Below, piece after piece: positions 9,090 to 18,805 of a stretch of 64,000 bases of DNA. The notes beneath the pieces were generated by a model. That model saw only the letters and a list, made by a program, of their open reading frames with translations. It was not told the DNA's origin and did not search any database. This stretch comes from Mucilaginibacter aquaedulcis. GTDB lineage: Bacteria; Bacteroidota; Bacteroidia; Sphingobacteriales; Sphingobacteriaceae. The stretch spans positions 2,170,001-2,234,000 of the forward strand of contig NZ_JAUFPR010000002.1 of the NCBI RefSeq assembly GCF_030409325.1, in the 5' to 3' direction. Every line of letters starts with the position of its first letter. Within the stretch, counting starts at the first letter, position 1. Made by a program: the position numbers and the translations under genes.

Positions 9090-12000
9090 TTAAAATTTAA
9101 CTTGTACACCTAATAAATAAGTACGCACTGGCGAATAGTTACCACGATCTACACCAAAATTGGTGGTACTTGCCGTGTTACTGTTCTGCGCGCCGCCTAC
9201 GATTTCCGGATCCACACCTGAGTATTTAGTTATAGTAATTAAGTTAGCACCTGATAAATAAATTTTCAACTTGTCAATACCAATTGATTTTAGAATTTGC
9301 GGATCAAAAGTATAACCGATTTGTGTATTACGTAAACGCAGGAAAGAACCGTTTTCTACATAATATGAATTTGGTACTGTACTGGTACTGAATGAACCAT
9401 CAATTTCCTGTACAGGAGCTTTAGCATTCTGGTGAGTAGGAGTCCATGAGTCATATAAAGCAGTTTTGCTTTTTGCACCCAGGAAGTTGGTGTAAAAATC
9501 TGTCCACCATCTGGTATCATTCCAGATTTTGTTACCATAAGAACCATACCAGAACATATTCAGATCCCATCTTTTGTAAGAAAAGTCAAGATTTAAGCCA
9601 CCTGTAAATTTAGGGTTAGGATTGCCCAATTTTGTACGGTCATCGGCAGTGATCTTTCCATCACCATTAATATCTGCGTATTTGAAACGGCCAACAGCAG
9701 CATCATTCTGATACGTACCGCCTGCTTTAGCATTTGCAGCATCAATTTCGGCTTGTGAGTTCCAGAAACCTGCGGTTTGGTAACCAAAGAAAGCACCTAC
9801 CGGACCACCTACCTGGTTACGTATAATTGAACTACCATTAAAACGGCCGCTATTTACATCAAAATAAGGCTGTCCTGCGGTAACTTTCTTGATTACGTTA
9901 TGATAAGTAGTGAATGTTAATGTTGCATTCATTTTTAAATCATGTGACAGGTTATGGTGAGTACCAACAGTAATGTCCAAACCTGTATTATCCATAGCAC
10001 CAATATTGCTGTATGGAGCTGTAGCAGCACCATAGGTACCAGCTAAATTTGGATTGAACAACAGGCCTGTGATGATCTTTTTATAATAATCTGCAGAGAT
10101 CTCTAATTTTTGGTTGAAGAATGAACCGTCAAAACCAATGTTAAAGTTTTTATCAGATTCCCATTTTGCACCAGGGTTACCTATACGTGTTTGTGTAAAA
10201 CCAGGAACTGTTGCAGTTGATGTACCACCGATATCATAATAAGAGTTCACTTTGCTTGCACCAAATGTAGTAAAAGCATTGGCAGGGTCAACGTTTAATT
10301 GGTTACCCATGATACCGTAACCACCACGGATTTTTAAGTCATTTATCCAGTTAACTCCTTTTAAAAAGCTTTCCTGAGATACACGCCAGCCGGCACTTAC
10401 CGCAGGGAACCAACCATATACGTCATTTACAAAACGGGTTGAACCGTCACGGCGTATAGTAGCGTTTAAAAGATATTTGTCATTATAAGTATAATCCAAA
10501 CGACCAATCAGTGAAGATATCCTATCTTTTTGCAATGTACTGTAAGCAGTTGGCGTTCCAGTACCTGTAGTTATAGTGGTATAGTTTGGATCAAATGTAA
10601 AGTAACCTGTATTTGTGGCACCTAAAGTTTGATACCTGTTTTTGTATGCTTCTGTACCAACCAATAATTTAATATCATGCTTGGCAATAATCTGATGATA
10701 AGTTAATGTGTTTGTCCAGGTGTAGTTATATCCGTTATATGAATTCTCTGCATAAGTGTTTACTGTGTTATTTTCAGAGTTTTCATATTCAGGGAAAGTA
10801 AAGTTGTGATCGTAATCTGAATAATACTCACCACCAAATTGAGTACGTATTGTGAAATATTTCAGGAAGTCAACCTCACCAAACATATTTCCAAATACCC
10901 TGTTTACAGAGCCATAATTATTTAAGGTACGTGTTGCAATGGCAACTGGGTTACGCGCATTACCTAAGTTGGCTGTATTTGAACCTGCAAAGTTACCTTT
11001 GATATCATATACAGGAATAATTGGTTGCTCACGGAATGACATACCGATAGCGGTACCTTCGTCATTTTCGTTAACTTTAGGATTTTCAGTTACGGAGTAT
11101 GAAATATTTTCACCTACTCTGATGTGTTTAGCTATATTATAGCTGGTATTTGCTCTTACGGTATAACGTTTATTGTAAGTACCTAATAAAGTACCTTGTT
11201 GATTAAAGTAATTTGCAGAAAACAGATAAGTTGCATTTTCTGTGCTACCGCTCATGTTTAAGTTATGGCTTTGTATAGGAGCTGAGCTGAATATTTCATG
11301 ATACCAGTCTGTACCTGATTTATTAGCCCTGGTTATACGGTAAAAACCAGACGGGTCACCAGAAGTGTAAAATGGATTAACGCTGTATTTTGCAGGATCA
11401 ACTGCAGGGTCGCCATCATGTATACCAAAAGGTCCTGCTCCGCCTGCATTGATATAGTCAGGCAAAACGTTACCAGTAGGGCCATATAAGTTACTTGACA
11501 AATCAACCGGAATGTTTTTTAACCTGGCTGTATTTTGAATTGCAAGCGTTCTTAAACTCATCATTTCGGTAGGGTTTAGCAAATCGTAAACATTGCCACC
11601 TTTTGGAACCTGAGTACCATAATAAGCATCGTAAGAAACAGTTGTTTTTCCGTTACCTTTTTTGGTTGTAATGATGATTACACCATTTGCTGCACGAGCA
11701 CCATAAATTGAGGCAGAGCTCGCATCTTTCAGTACCTGCATATTTGCAACGTCATTTGGGTTAATGTCTGTTACGTTAGTTGTAGGTACACCGTCAACAA
11801 CGTACAATGGCTGGTTGTTTCCGAAGGTGTTGGCACCACGAATTTTAACAGCCGGAGCTTCACCTGGCTGACCTGATGCTACAACTGTAACACCCGCTGC
11901 CTGGCCTTGTAATTGGTTTTCAACAGATGCTGATGGCTGCCTGGTTAAAGCCGCTACATCTACTACTGCAACCGCACCAACCAAGTCCTTTTTACGTGAA

Positions 12001-12350
12001 GAACCGTAACCAGTAACAACAACTTCATTTAATGAGTTGCTGCCGGCTCTTAAAGTAACATTTAATGTGGTATTTGAGCCTACAGTAATATCTGTGGTTT
12101 GATACCCGATGTAGCTAATAGTTATTACATCACCTGATTTTAGGGTTAAGGTAAAATCGCCGTTAACATCAGTTACAGCGCCCGTGGTAGTACCTTTAAC
12201 GCGTATAGACGCGCCAACTACAGGTAATTTATCATCGCTGCCGATAACTTTACCTTTGTACTTTGTTTGGGCTGTAACTACTAACGAAGAAACCAGGCAG
12301 CATAGTAGCACGCCCAGGAATCTTCCTTTAAGGAGTAAACTTTTAAACAT
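9090..12350 (-). CDS. SusC/RagA family TonB-dependent outer-membrane transporter
   Basis: The 1086-residue protein has a signal peptide ending TAQ, an N-terminal carboxypeptidase-regulatory-like domain (VVGASIRVKGTTTGAVTDVNG), a SusC signature around LNEVVVTGYGSSRKKDLVGA, a plug domain with LKDASSASIYGARAANGVI, and a C-terminal beta-barrel ending in aromatic VKF. It imports ligands captured by SusD using TonB energy. No sigma factor or anti-sigma gene flanks it and the N-terminal signalling (STN) domain is absent, so it is not of the transmembrane-signalling type. The 866 bases upstream are non-coding. Confidence 0.97.
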   Translation of the reverse strand: MFKSLLLKGRFLGVLLCCLVSSLVVTAQTKYKGKVIGSDDKLPVVGASIRVKGTTTGAVTDVNGDFTLTLKSGDVITISYIGYQTTDITVGSNTTLNVTLRAGSNSLNEVVVTGYGSSRKKDLVGAVAVVDVAALTRQPSASVENQLQGQAAGVTVVASGQPGEAPAVKIRGANTFGNNQPLYVVDGVPTTNVTDINPNDVANMQVLKDASSASIYGARAANGVIIITTKKGNGKTTVSYDAYYGTQVPKGGNVYDLLNPTEMMSLRTLAIQNTARLKNIPVDLSSNLYGPTGNVLPDYINAGGAGPFGIHDGDPAVDPAKYSVNPFYTSGDPSGFYRITRANKSGTDWYHEIFSSAPIQSHNLNMSGSTENATYLFSANYFNQQGTLLGTYNKRYTVRANTSYNIAKHIRVGENISYSVTENPKVNENDEGTAIGMSFREQPIIPVYDIKGNFAGSNTANLGNARNPVAIATRTLNNYGSVNRVFGNMFGEVDFLKYFTIRTQFGGEYYSDYDHNFTFPEYENSENNTVNTYAENSYNGYNYTWTNTLTYHQIIAKHDIKLLVGTEAYKNRYQTLGATNTGYFTFDPNYTTITTGTGTPTAYSTLQKDRISSLIGRLDYTYNDKYLLNATIRRDGSTRFVNDVYGWFPAVSAGWRVSQESFLKGVNWINDLKIRGGYGIMGNQLNVDPANAFTTFGASKVNSYYDIGGTSTATVPGFTQTRIGNPGAKWESDKNFNIGFDGSFFNQKLEISADYYKKIITGLLFNPNLAGTYGAATAPYSNIGAMDNTGLDITVGTHHNLSHDLKMNATLTFTTYHNVIKKVTAGQPYFDVNSGRFNGSSIIRNQVGGPVGAFFGYQTAGFWNSQAEIDAANAKAGGTYQNDAAVGRFKYADINGDGKITADDRTKLGNPNPKFTGGLNLDFSYKRWDLNMFWYGSYGNKIWNDTRWWTDFYTNFLGAKSKTALYDSWTPTHQNAKAPVQEIDGSFSTSTVPNSYYVENGSFLRLRNTQIGYTFDPQILKSIGIDKLKIYLSGANLITITKYSGVDPEIVGGAQNSNTASTTNFGVDRGNYSPVRTYLLGVQVKF

Positions 12351-13160
12351 GAGATTGAGATTTAGTTGATTAATATATTTGATTTAAGATTGTAAGTCGA
12401 TAATTGATGTTTTATGTTGGAAAACGGACATTATAATACCTCAGAATAAACCTTTTGCGGGGGGCAAGCGTGTATATTCCATTGCTCTGGTTAAGCAATT
12501 CTTTAAATTCAGAAGACTCAGAAAATAAAAAATGTAAAAGTTTAATCATATGATCTTCTCGTAATAAATTTTAAACTTATCCTCTGCACCGTTCCTTTTT
12601 TAACGCTACCTGAAACAAGAGCGTAAACCCTTAAATGTTATTATTAATATTAGATTTTGTATGATTTCTGATGTTTCAGAAATTTATATTGGCTATGCAA
12701 CTAATGTAATGAAGGTGTATTGTTTACACAAGGGAAAAATGCAGATTTACAAATTAATTATTGGTAAATCATTTAAGCAAAGAAACATTGTAATTTGAGA
12801 TTACTTTATTAATAATTTCTTAATAAAAGAATAACTTTTGTAAAAATTTTGTAATGTAAAAATGGTATAGATAATGATAACATATCCTTTAAAAACGGTT
12901 TGAACGTATAATTCTGGTTACATAGCCCCAAAAAGCCATTTTATTTTTACTTTTTTGAGCCTGTTAAACTTAAATGCCGTTTTGAATTTTCAGTACTGAA
13001 TACCATCATACACAGACAGTAATGTCATTATAACATTTATTATTTTCGATTAAAGAAACCCCTGGATACTAAAATTCATAAATAATATTAAAATAATAAA
13101 TGTAACCAAAACAGTTATTGACAATTGTAAACAAAAACCTATAAGCTAAATTACCCACAA
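12351..13160. other. Long non-coding gap upstream of susC
   Basis: About 800 bases of AT-rich sequence between the susC start and the terminator of the GH3 gene. No open frame with recognisable content, no tRNA and no strong hairpin was seen. It presumably holds the susC promoter and a long 5' leader, but no clear -7 element was found close to the start. Long leaders on SusC genes can carry regulation, which is inference here. Confidence 0.5.
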
Positions 13161-13191
13161 CAAAAAGCGCCGGTATTTTCATATCGGCGCT
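13161..13191 (-). terminator. Rho-independent terminator of the GH3 gene
   Basis: On the minus strand, AGCGCCG pairs with CGGCGCT across a 12-base loop and is followed by TTTTTG. It lies 25 bases after the GH3 stop codon. Confidence 0.8.
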
Positions 13192-13216
13192 GTCTTTGTT
13201 AATACTGTTTATATGC

Positions 13217-15526
13217 TTATTTACTCCATTGCACACTTGCAGTATGGGTATCGGCAGAGTTGGTACCTATCTGTATAATAAACTCACCAGCCTCCCAATC
13301 ATATTTAAGCTGACTGTTGTAAAACTTCAACTCCTCAGGTGTAATATTAAAGGAAACTTCTTTTTGCTCGCCAGGTTGCAGGCTTATCTTTTTAAAGTTT
13401 TTTAATTCTTTTACAGATCTGCTGATGCTGGCTACCGGATCGCTAATATATAATTGTACTACTTCTTCGCCGGCATATTTACCGGTATTGGTTACATTAA
13501 CACTGGCTGTAAGGGTTTCATTTCCCTTCAATTTGCTTTTGCTTAGTTTAACATCGCTATATCCAAAGGTTGTATAGCTCAAACCATAGCCAAACGGATA
13601 AAGCGGATCATTGGAAATATCCAGGTAGTTTGATTTGAATTTTGACGGACCTTTACCATCATAAGGTCTACCTGTATTTTTATGGTTATAATATATAGGT
13701 ATTTGCCCTACGCTGCGCGGAAAGGTGGCGGTTATTTTACCGGCCGGGTTATAATCGCCAAACAGTACATCAGCAATGGCGTTACCGGCTTCGGTACCCG
13801 GGGCCCACACATCTAATATAGCATTGGCATGTGTATCTTCCCAGGTTAAGGTAAGCGGCCTGCCATTAAATAATACGATCACCAGCGGCTTGCCCAATTT
13901 GGCCAGTTCCTTCAGCATATTCTTTTGGCTCTCGGGAATATCAATATCCGAACGGCTTGATGATTCGCCCGACATACTTTGCGACTCACCTACCACCGCT
14001 ACAATAACGTCTGATTTTTTAGCCGCGTCAACCGCTTCTTTCAATAATACATCGGCCGGTTTAGGATCAACAGAAACCATTCCGGGGCCAAAATTTAGTC
14101 TTTTGATAAAAAGGCTGTCTTCTGTAATGTTTGCTCCTTTAGCATAATTGATAGTTACATTGCTGCCGGCCACATTTTTAATACCTTCCAGTACGCTTAC
14201 CGATTTTTCCCACTCGCCCGCAATAACCCAGGTGCCCAGCATATCACGGTGGTTATCAGCCAGCGGGCCAACCAGTGCAATAGAAGCTGTTTTTTTGAGC
14301 GGCAATGTTTGCGCTTCGTTTTTTAGCAACACAAACGAATGTTTAGATATGTTGCGTGCCTGAGCGCGTGTTTCGGGAGTTAAAACTTCTTTGGCCCTGC
14401 TGGCATCAATTGATTTATAAGGATTATCAAAAAGCCCCAGTTTATATTTAGCCTCCAGTACGCGGCGGCAGGCCAGGTCAATTTCCTGGTTGGTTACCTT
14501 ACCCTCAGCAAGCGACTTTTTCAGGGTAGTTAAAAAGCCCTCGCCTACCATGTCCATATCCAGCCCGGCTTTTAATGCCAGGGCTGAAACCATTTGCAGA
14601 TCGCCAAGTCCGTGAGCTATCATTTCGTTAACCGCGGTATAGTCTGATACCACAAAGCCTTTAAAGCCCCATTGTTTACGCAGTACATCGGTTAGCAGCC
14701 ATTGGTTGGCTGTTGCAGGTACACCATCAACAGTATTAAATGAACTCATAAAGCTACCCGCACCGGCATCAAGAGCTGCCTTATAAGGGGGCAGGTAATC
14801 CTGGTACATTTTAATCCGGCTCATATCAACCGTATTGTATTCCCTGCCAGCTTCGGCACCGCCATACAGGGCAAAGTGTTTTACGCAGGCCATTACAGCG
14901 TCGGCATTTTTCATGCTGCTGCCCTGGTAACCCTGTACCATAGCTTTGGCTATTTGTCCGCCGTACCAAGGGTCTTCACCCGATCCTTCAGAGATACGCC
15001 CCCAGCGTGGGTCGCGGGCTATATCAACCATTGGCGAGTAAACCCAGTTAAGTCCTTCGGCTGTTGCCTCTTTGGCTGCTATCTGGGCCGATTGCTTGAT
15101 CAGACCCATATCCCAAACGGCCGACATGCCCAGTGGGATCGGGAAAATAGTGCGGTGCCCATGTATAACATCAAGCCCAAAAATAAGCGGGATATGCAGC
15201 CTTGAGTTTTTAACGGCCAGGTCCTGCACTTCCTTTACACGGTCGGCTCCCCAAACGCCAAACACACCACCTATAGAACCTTTCTTTATTTTTTCTTCAA
15301 CACCTTTATTTACCACCGAGCCTGTGGTTGCCGCCCCAATGGTTACCAGGTTAAGTTGTCCTATTTTTTCGTCGACCGTCATTTTACCCATGAGGCCGGT
15401 AACGAACGTATTCATTTTAGCGTCATCTGCTTTGGTTTGGGCCGCTACCTTGCTCAAAGGTAACAGCACTGCAACACAAAGCGGGATAGCCTTGCTAACA
15501 AGCCGGGTTGAAAAATACTTTTTCAT
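13217..15526 (-). CDS. bglX: Glycoside hydrolase family 3 beta-glucosidase, BglX-like, exported
   Basis: 769 residues, close to E. coli BglX length. A signal peptide ends VAAQ. The GH3 N-terminal barrel has GLDVIHGHRTIFPIPLG, the KHFALYGG substrate-binding segment, and GFVVSDYTAV with the nucleophile Asp295. The C-terminal alpha/beta domain (from about 400) and a fibronectin-III-like domain (about 670-760) follow. The family removes terminal beta-linked glucose (or related sugars) from oligosaccharides, here in the periplasm. It is divergent from the Nudix-type regulator and two candidate operators lie between them, so it is the likely target of that regulator. The symbol is by family resemblance. 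Confidence 0.93.
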   Translation of the reverse strand: MKKYFSTRLVSKAIPLCVAVLLPLSKVAAQTKADDAKMNTFVTGLMGKMTVDEKIGQLNLVTIGAATTGSVVNKGVEEKIKKGSIGGVFGVWGADRVKEVQDLAVKNSRLHIPLIFGLDVIHGHRTIFPIPLGMSAVWDMGLIKQSAQIAAKEATAEGLNWVYSPMVDIARDPRWGRISEGSGEDPWYGGQIAKAMVQGYQGSSMKNADAVMACVKHFALYGGAEAGREYNTVDMSRIKMYQDYLPPYKAALDAGAGSFMSSFNTVDGVPATANQWLLTDVLRKQWGFKGFVVSDYTAVNEMIAHGLGDLQMVSALALKAGLDMDMVGEGFLTTLKKSLAEGKVTNQEIDLACRRVLEAKYKLGLFDNPYKSIDASRAKEVLTPETRAQARNISKHSFVLLKNEAQTLPLKKTASIALVGPLADNHRDMLGTWVIAGEWEKSVSVLEGIKNVAGSNVTINYAKGANITEDSLFIKRLNFGPGMVSVDPKPADVLLKEAVDAAKKSDVIVAVVGESQSMSGESSSRSDIDIPESQKNMLKELAKLGKPLVIVLFNGRPLTLTWEDTHANAILDVWAPGTEAGNAIADVLFGDYNPAGKITATFPRSVGQIPIYYNHKNTGRPYDGKGPSKFKSNYLDISNDPLYPFGYGLSYTTFGYSDVKLSKSKLKGNETLTASVNVTNTGKYAGEEVVQLYISDPVASISRSVKELKNFKKISLQPGEQKEVSFNITPEELKFYNSQLKYDWEAGEFIIQIGTNSADTHTASVQWSK

Positions 15527-15575
15527 TTTTTAAATTTAGATATAAGAGAATTGGTTAAACAAATATGGACATAAA

Positions 15576-15593
15576 ATATACACGACTGTATAT
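15576..15593. promoter_or_regulatory. Candidate operator 1 between the GH3 and Nudix-regulator genes
   Basis: A perfect inverted repeat, ATATACA then four bases then TGTATAT, 50 bases before the GH3 start. Its core TACA-N4-TGTA recurs in the second site at 15665-15676, which supports a shared DNA-binding protein. The Nudix-type regulator next door is the natural candidate (inference). Confidence 0.5.
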
Positions 15594-15654
15594 CACTTAC
15601 TTATTTTGATAAAATTTTGACGGTTTGAATTAGAAAATGTAAAAAAACCTCATC

Positions 15655-15676
15655 GTGTACAAAGTACACAATTGTA
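15655..15676. promoter_or_regulatory. Candidate operator 2, before the Nudix-regulator promoter
   Basis: Two overlapping dyads: GTGTAC-AAA-GTACAC (15655-15669) and TACA-CAAT-TGTA (15665-15676). The second has the same TACA-N4-TGTA form as operator 1. It lies just upstream of the -7 element at 15701, a position suited to autoregulation. Confidence 0.5.
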
Positions 15677-15700
15677 AATATTATAACTAAATAATCAAAC

Positions 15701-15708
15701 TATTTTTG
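15701..15708 (+). promoter_or_regulatory. Bacteroidota -7 promoter element for the Nudix-type regulator
   Basis: TATTTTTG matches TAnnTTTG and lies 13 bases before the ATG at 15722. The leader would be very short, which fits a Bacteroidota promoter with little or no Shine-Dalgarno use. Confidence 0.4.
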
Positions 15709-15721
15709 TAGAATAGCACAA

Positions 15722-16483
15722 ATGTTAAGCAAAGAACGACTTATTGAATTCAGCGATGATGCCCGCAAAAACTATCTCGATCATATTTCGATTGATTGTG
15801 TAGTTTTTGGTTTCCACGGCGGACAGATGAAAGTGTTGCTGTTAAAAACCCCTGATGAAGAGAAATGGTACCTTCCTGGCGGATTTGTGCTTAAACAGGA
15901 GCCCATTGATGATGCCGCAACAAGGATACTACAAGAGCGAACCGGCCTTGATAAAATATTTTTACAGCAGTTTAGGGTATTTGGTGATCCCGATCGTTCA
16001 AAGTTTCATAACGACCTGTACAGGGATATGCTGCCTGCGGGCGAAAACTGGTTTTCGGGCAGGTTTTTATCTATAGGATATTATGCACTTGTTGATTTCT
16101 TTGACGTTAACCCACAGCCCGACCAATTTTCGGAACTATGCGCCTGGCGTGATCTGGATGATATGCCCGAATTACAGCTTGACCATGAGCTGATATTTAA
16201 AAGTGCCCTTGACACACTGCGCCTTCAGCTCAATTACCAGCCTATTGGCTATAACCTGATGCCCAAGGATTTTACCATGCCCGAACTGCAAAAGCTATAT
16301 GAAACCATATTGGATAAAAAGCTGGACAGGCGTAACTTTCAACGGCGCGTACTTGCCTTTGGTATACTGACCCGTGCAGATAAACCACGTAAAGGCGGTG
16401 CGCATAAAGCGCCCTACCTATACTCTTTTGATCTTGAAAATTACACTAACGCGTTAACCGAGGGCTTTAAAGGAGGCTGGTAA
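15722..16483 (+). CDS. Nudix-domain transcriptional regulator (NrtR/AraR-like)
   Basis: 253 residues: a Nudix fold (about 20-155) followed by a C-terminal winged helix-turn-helix (about 170-245, FTMPELQKLYETILDKK then RRNFQRRVLAFGIL). This is the layout of NrtR-type regulators, which in Bacteroidota often control sugar-use genes. The Nudix box starts at Gly54 and keeps Glu60 and Arg68, but the catalytic Arg-Glu is Arg-Ile (69) and the Glu-Glu pair is Glu-Arg (72-73). It has therefore probably lost hydrolase activity and works as a ligand sensor (inference). It is divergent from the GH3 gene, with repeated dyads between them. Confidence 0.85.
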   Translation: MLSKERLIEFSDDARKNYLDHISIDCVVFGFHGGQMKVLLLKTPDEEKWYLPGGFVLKQEPIDDAATRILQERTGLDKIFLQQFRVFGDPDRSKFHNDLYRDMLPAGENWFSGRFLSIGYYALVDFFDVNPQPDQFSELCAWRDLDDMPELQLDHELIFKSALDTLRLQLNYQPIGYNLMPKDFTMPELQKLYETILDKKLDRRNFQRRVLAFGILTRADKPRKGGAHKAPYLYSFDLENYTNALTEGFKGGW

Positions 16484-16502
16484 TGGTTTATTCTATATAG
16501 GT

Positions 16503-16739
16503 TTATTCGGCTATATATTCCAGTTTTACCTGTATATGTAAATCCTCATTCATTTTTGCAAACTGCCGTGGGTTACGGGTAAAATCCGCATCCGTATCCA
16601 TATACATGTTAATTATTTTAACCTCCTCAGGGTGTTTCTCCGTTCCAATATTATATGTAAGACCATCACCGCCTTCCAGGCGTTGTTTTAACTCCAGGTA
16701 TTGTTTGCCTGTAATCATGATCATCTTTTCTGCAGTCAT
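16503..16739 (-). CDS. Small conserved-looking protein of unknown function
   Basis: I do not recognise this 78-residue protein. The frame is open further upstream to 16796, but the added part is a hydrophobic run out of character with the rest, so ATG 16739 (MTAEKMIMITGKQYLELK) is preferred. The body is charged with no signal peptide or membrane segment in the short form. It converges on the Nudix-regulator gene with a 19-base gap. Codon use looks normal for the neighbourhood. Confidence 0.5.
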   Translation of the reverse strand: MTAEKMIMITGKQYLELKQRLEGGDGLTYNIGTEKHPEEVKIINMYMDTDADFTRNPRQFAKMNEDLHIQVKLEYIAE

Positions 16740-16872
16740 CAGTTTAATTAGTTTGAGTATAATGGTTATAGGCAATTGTAAATAAGTAAAAGTCACCTAT
16801 CTGCGCAATTTGCTTTTCTGTTTATCCTGTTTGTTATATTTACATCAAATATAACTGATATAATCTCTCTTA

Positions 16873-18741
16873 ATGATCAACCTTAAAAAATTACTCGCTA
16901 TAATTTTATTATCAGGCAGTACGGTCACTTACGCTCAGGTTACACTGCCCATAGCCGTAAATTTACAAAACACTTACGTGAAAGGGACCCGCAGCCCTAA
17001 GGGCCAGCCCGGTAAAAACTACTGGCAAAACACGGCCGACTATACTATTAAAGTAAGCTTCAACCCGCAAAACCGAAACCTTACAGGCACCGTTGGTATA
17101 GATTATATTAATAATAGCCCGGATACGCTTAACCAGGTACAATTTAAGCTCTACCCTAATTTATACGAAAAAGGAGCCATTCGAGATATGGCTGTAAAAG
17201 CTATAGACTTAACCGATGGTGTAAAAATTGAGTCGCTTAGTATTAATAACCAGTTGCAGGATAGCGTTAAACGCAAAATTGATGGTACCAATATGGTACT
17301 TCAGGTGCAGCCTATAATGCCTAAACAAAAAACACATTTTGAAATAGCTTATTCCTACACGCTTAATCAAACATCCCACATACGTACCGGTCAAATTGAT
17401 ACAGGCGCGTTTTTTATAGCCTACTTTTTTCCGCGGATAGCTGTTTACGATGATATAGATGGATGGAATAAGTACCCTTACCTCGGTTCGCAGGAATTTT
17501 ACAATGATTTTTGCCACTTTAACGCCGAGATCACCGTACCCGGCAATTACCAGGTTTGGGCAACAGGGAACCTCAAAAATACGGATGAGGTGTATGAATC
17601 CAAATATGCCAAACTGATAACTCAGGCAGGTATAAGTGATAAGGTAACCGATATCATCACCGAAGCCGATTTAAAAACAGGCCATATCACCAAAAACAAT
17701 CCAACCAATACCTGGAAATTTGAGGCCGATAGTGTAACCGATCTTGTTTTCGCGCTTAGCAATCACTATACCTGGAAAGCGTCAAGCCTCGTGGTTGATC
17801 CTAAAACACAAAGACGCACCAGGGTAGACGCGGTATTTAACCCTGCTCATAAAGACTACTTTGAAGTGGTAAACTATGCCCGTAAAACGGTAGAAAACAT
17901 GAGCTACCAATTTCCGAAATGGCCATACCCCTACCCGCATGAAACCGTGTTTGACGGGCTCGACCAAATGGAATACCCTATGATGGTAAATGATAACCCG
18001 CTTGAAAACGCAGAAGATGCCATTGAATTAACCGACCATGAGATATTTCATACCATGTTTCCTTTTTATATGGGAACTAATGAAACAAAATACGGATGGA
18101 TGGATGAAGGTTGGGCCACTATTGGCGAATGGCTGACCAGCCCCGTTATTGATAAAAAAATTGTAGATACTTATGGCGTAGCGCCTACCGAAAACAGTGC
18201 AGGCACCGAGCAGGACGTTCCTATCATGACACTTACGCCCGGGCTTACCGGAGCAGCCAAATTTACAGATAGCTATCCCAAACCGGCCATGGCCTATTAT
18301 TATATCAAGGATATGCTGGGCGACGAGCTGTTTACCAAAGCTTTGCATTATTACATAAACCAATGGCACGGCAGGCATCCTATGCCTTATGACTTTTTTA
18401 ACTGTATCAACACAGGCTCAGGTATAAACCTTAACTGGTTCTGGAAAAACTGGTTCTTTGATAACGGTGTACCTAACCTTGCCATCAGCAAGGTAAATCA
18501 TCAGCAGCAAAAATACGTAGTAACCATTACCAGCATAGGCAACAAGGCGGTACCGGTAAATTTAACCGTTTATTACATCGATGGCAGCAAACAACTGGTT
18601 CATCAAAGTATAGCCTGCTGGGCAAATGGTAATAAAGCTACAAATGTTGAGTTTACCACTACCAAGCCTATAAAACAATTGCTTTTAGGCACAACCTATG
18701 ATCCCGACGTGGATAAAAAAGATAATGTTTGGAAACCTTAA
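16873..18741 (+). CDS. M1 family metallopeptidase (aminopeptidase N-like), exported
   Basis: 622 residues with a signal peptide ending TYAQ. The zinc site is HEIFH (389-393) followed at the usual 18-residue distance by Glu412 in WMDEGWATIGEW, the gluzincin pattern. The N-terminal region (about 40-240) is the saddle-like beta domain of the M1 fold. The usual GxMEN exopeptidase motif appears only as a loose form (DQMEYPMMV), so a strict aminopeptidase activity is less sure. It is expected in the periplasm or on the surface, digesting peptides. It stands alone between a small unknown gene and a convergent tetR gene. Confidence 0.88.
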   Translation: MINLKKLLAIILLSGSTVTYAQVTLPIAVNLQNTYVKGTRSPKGQPGKNYWQNTADYTIKVSFNPQNRNLTGTVGIDYINNSPDTLNQVQFKLYPNLYEKGAIRDMAVKAIDLTDGVKIESLSINNQLQDSVKRKIDGTNMVLQVQPIMPKQKTHFEIAYSYTLNQTSHIRTGQIDTGAFFIAYFFPRIAVYDDIDGWNKYPYLGSQEFYNDFCHFNAEITVPGNYQVWATGNLKNTDEVYESKYAKLITQAGISDKVTDIITEADLKTGHITKNNPTNTWKFEADSVTDLVFALSNHYTWKASSLVVDPKTQRRTRVDAVFNPAHKDYFEVVNYARKTVENMSYQFPKWPYPYPHETVFDGLDQMEYPMMVNDNPLENAEDAIELTDHEIFHTMFPFYMGTNETKYGWMDEGWATIGEWLTSPVIDKKIVDTYGVAPTENSAGTEQDVPIMTLTPGLTGAAKFTDSYPKPAMAYYYIKDMLGDELFTKALHYYINQWHGRHPMPYDFFNCINTGSGINLNWFWKNWFFDNGVPNLAISKVNHQQQKYVVTITSIGNKAVPVNLTVYYIDGSKQLVHQSIACWANGNKATNVEFTTTKPIKQLLLGTTYDPDVDKKDNVWKP

Positions 18742-18753
18742 TTAAAGAGCGGA

Positions 18754-18805
18754 ATTGCAAACGTTAGGTATTTAAAACTTGTTAAATACCTAACGTTTGT
18801 GCAAT
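18754..18805. terminator. Long bidirectional hairpin between the peptidase and tetR genes
   Basis: A 22-base left arm (18754-18775, AACGTTAGGTATTTAA core) pairs with 18782-18805 with only a two-base bulge; the loop is six bases. The right arm is the last coding bases and stop codon of tetR (18782-18805). It can end both convergent transcripts, although no long T run follows on plus. Confidence 0.65.

Noticed and set aside
15072-15533. 153-residue open frame on plus opposite the GH3 gene
   Set aside because: It lies fully inside a well-supported GH3 coding region on the other strand and has no recognisable domain.
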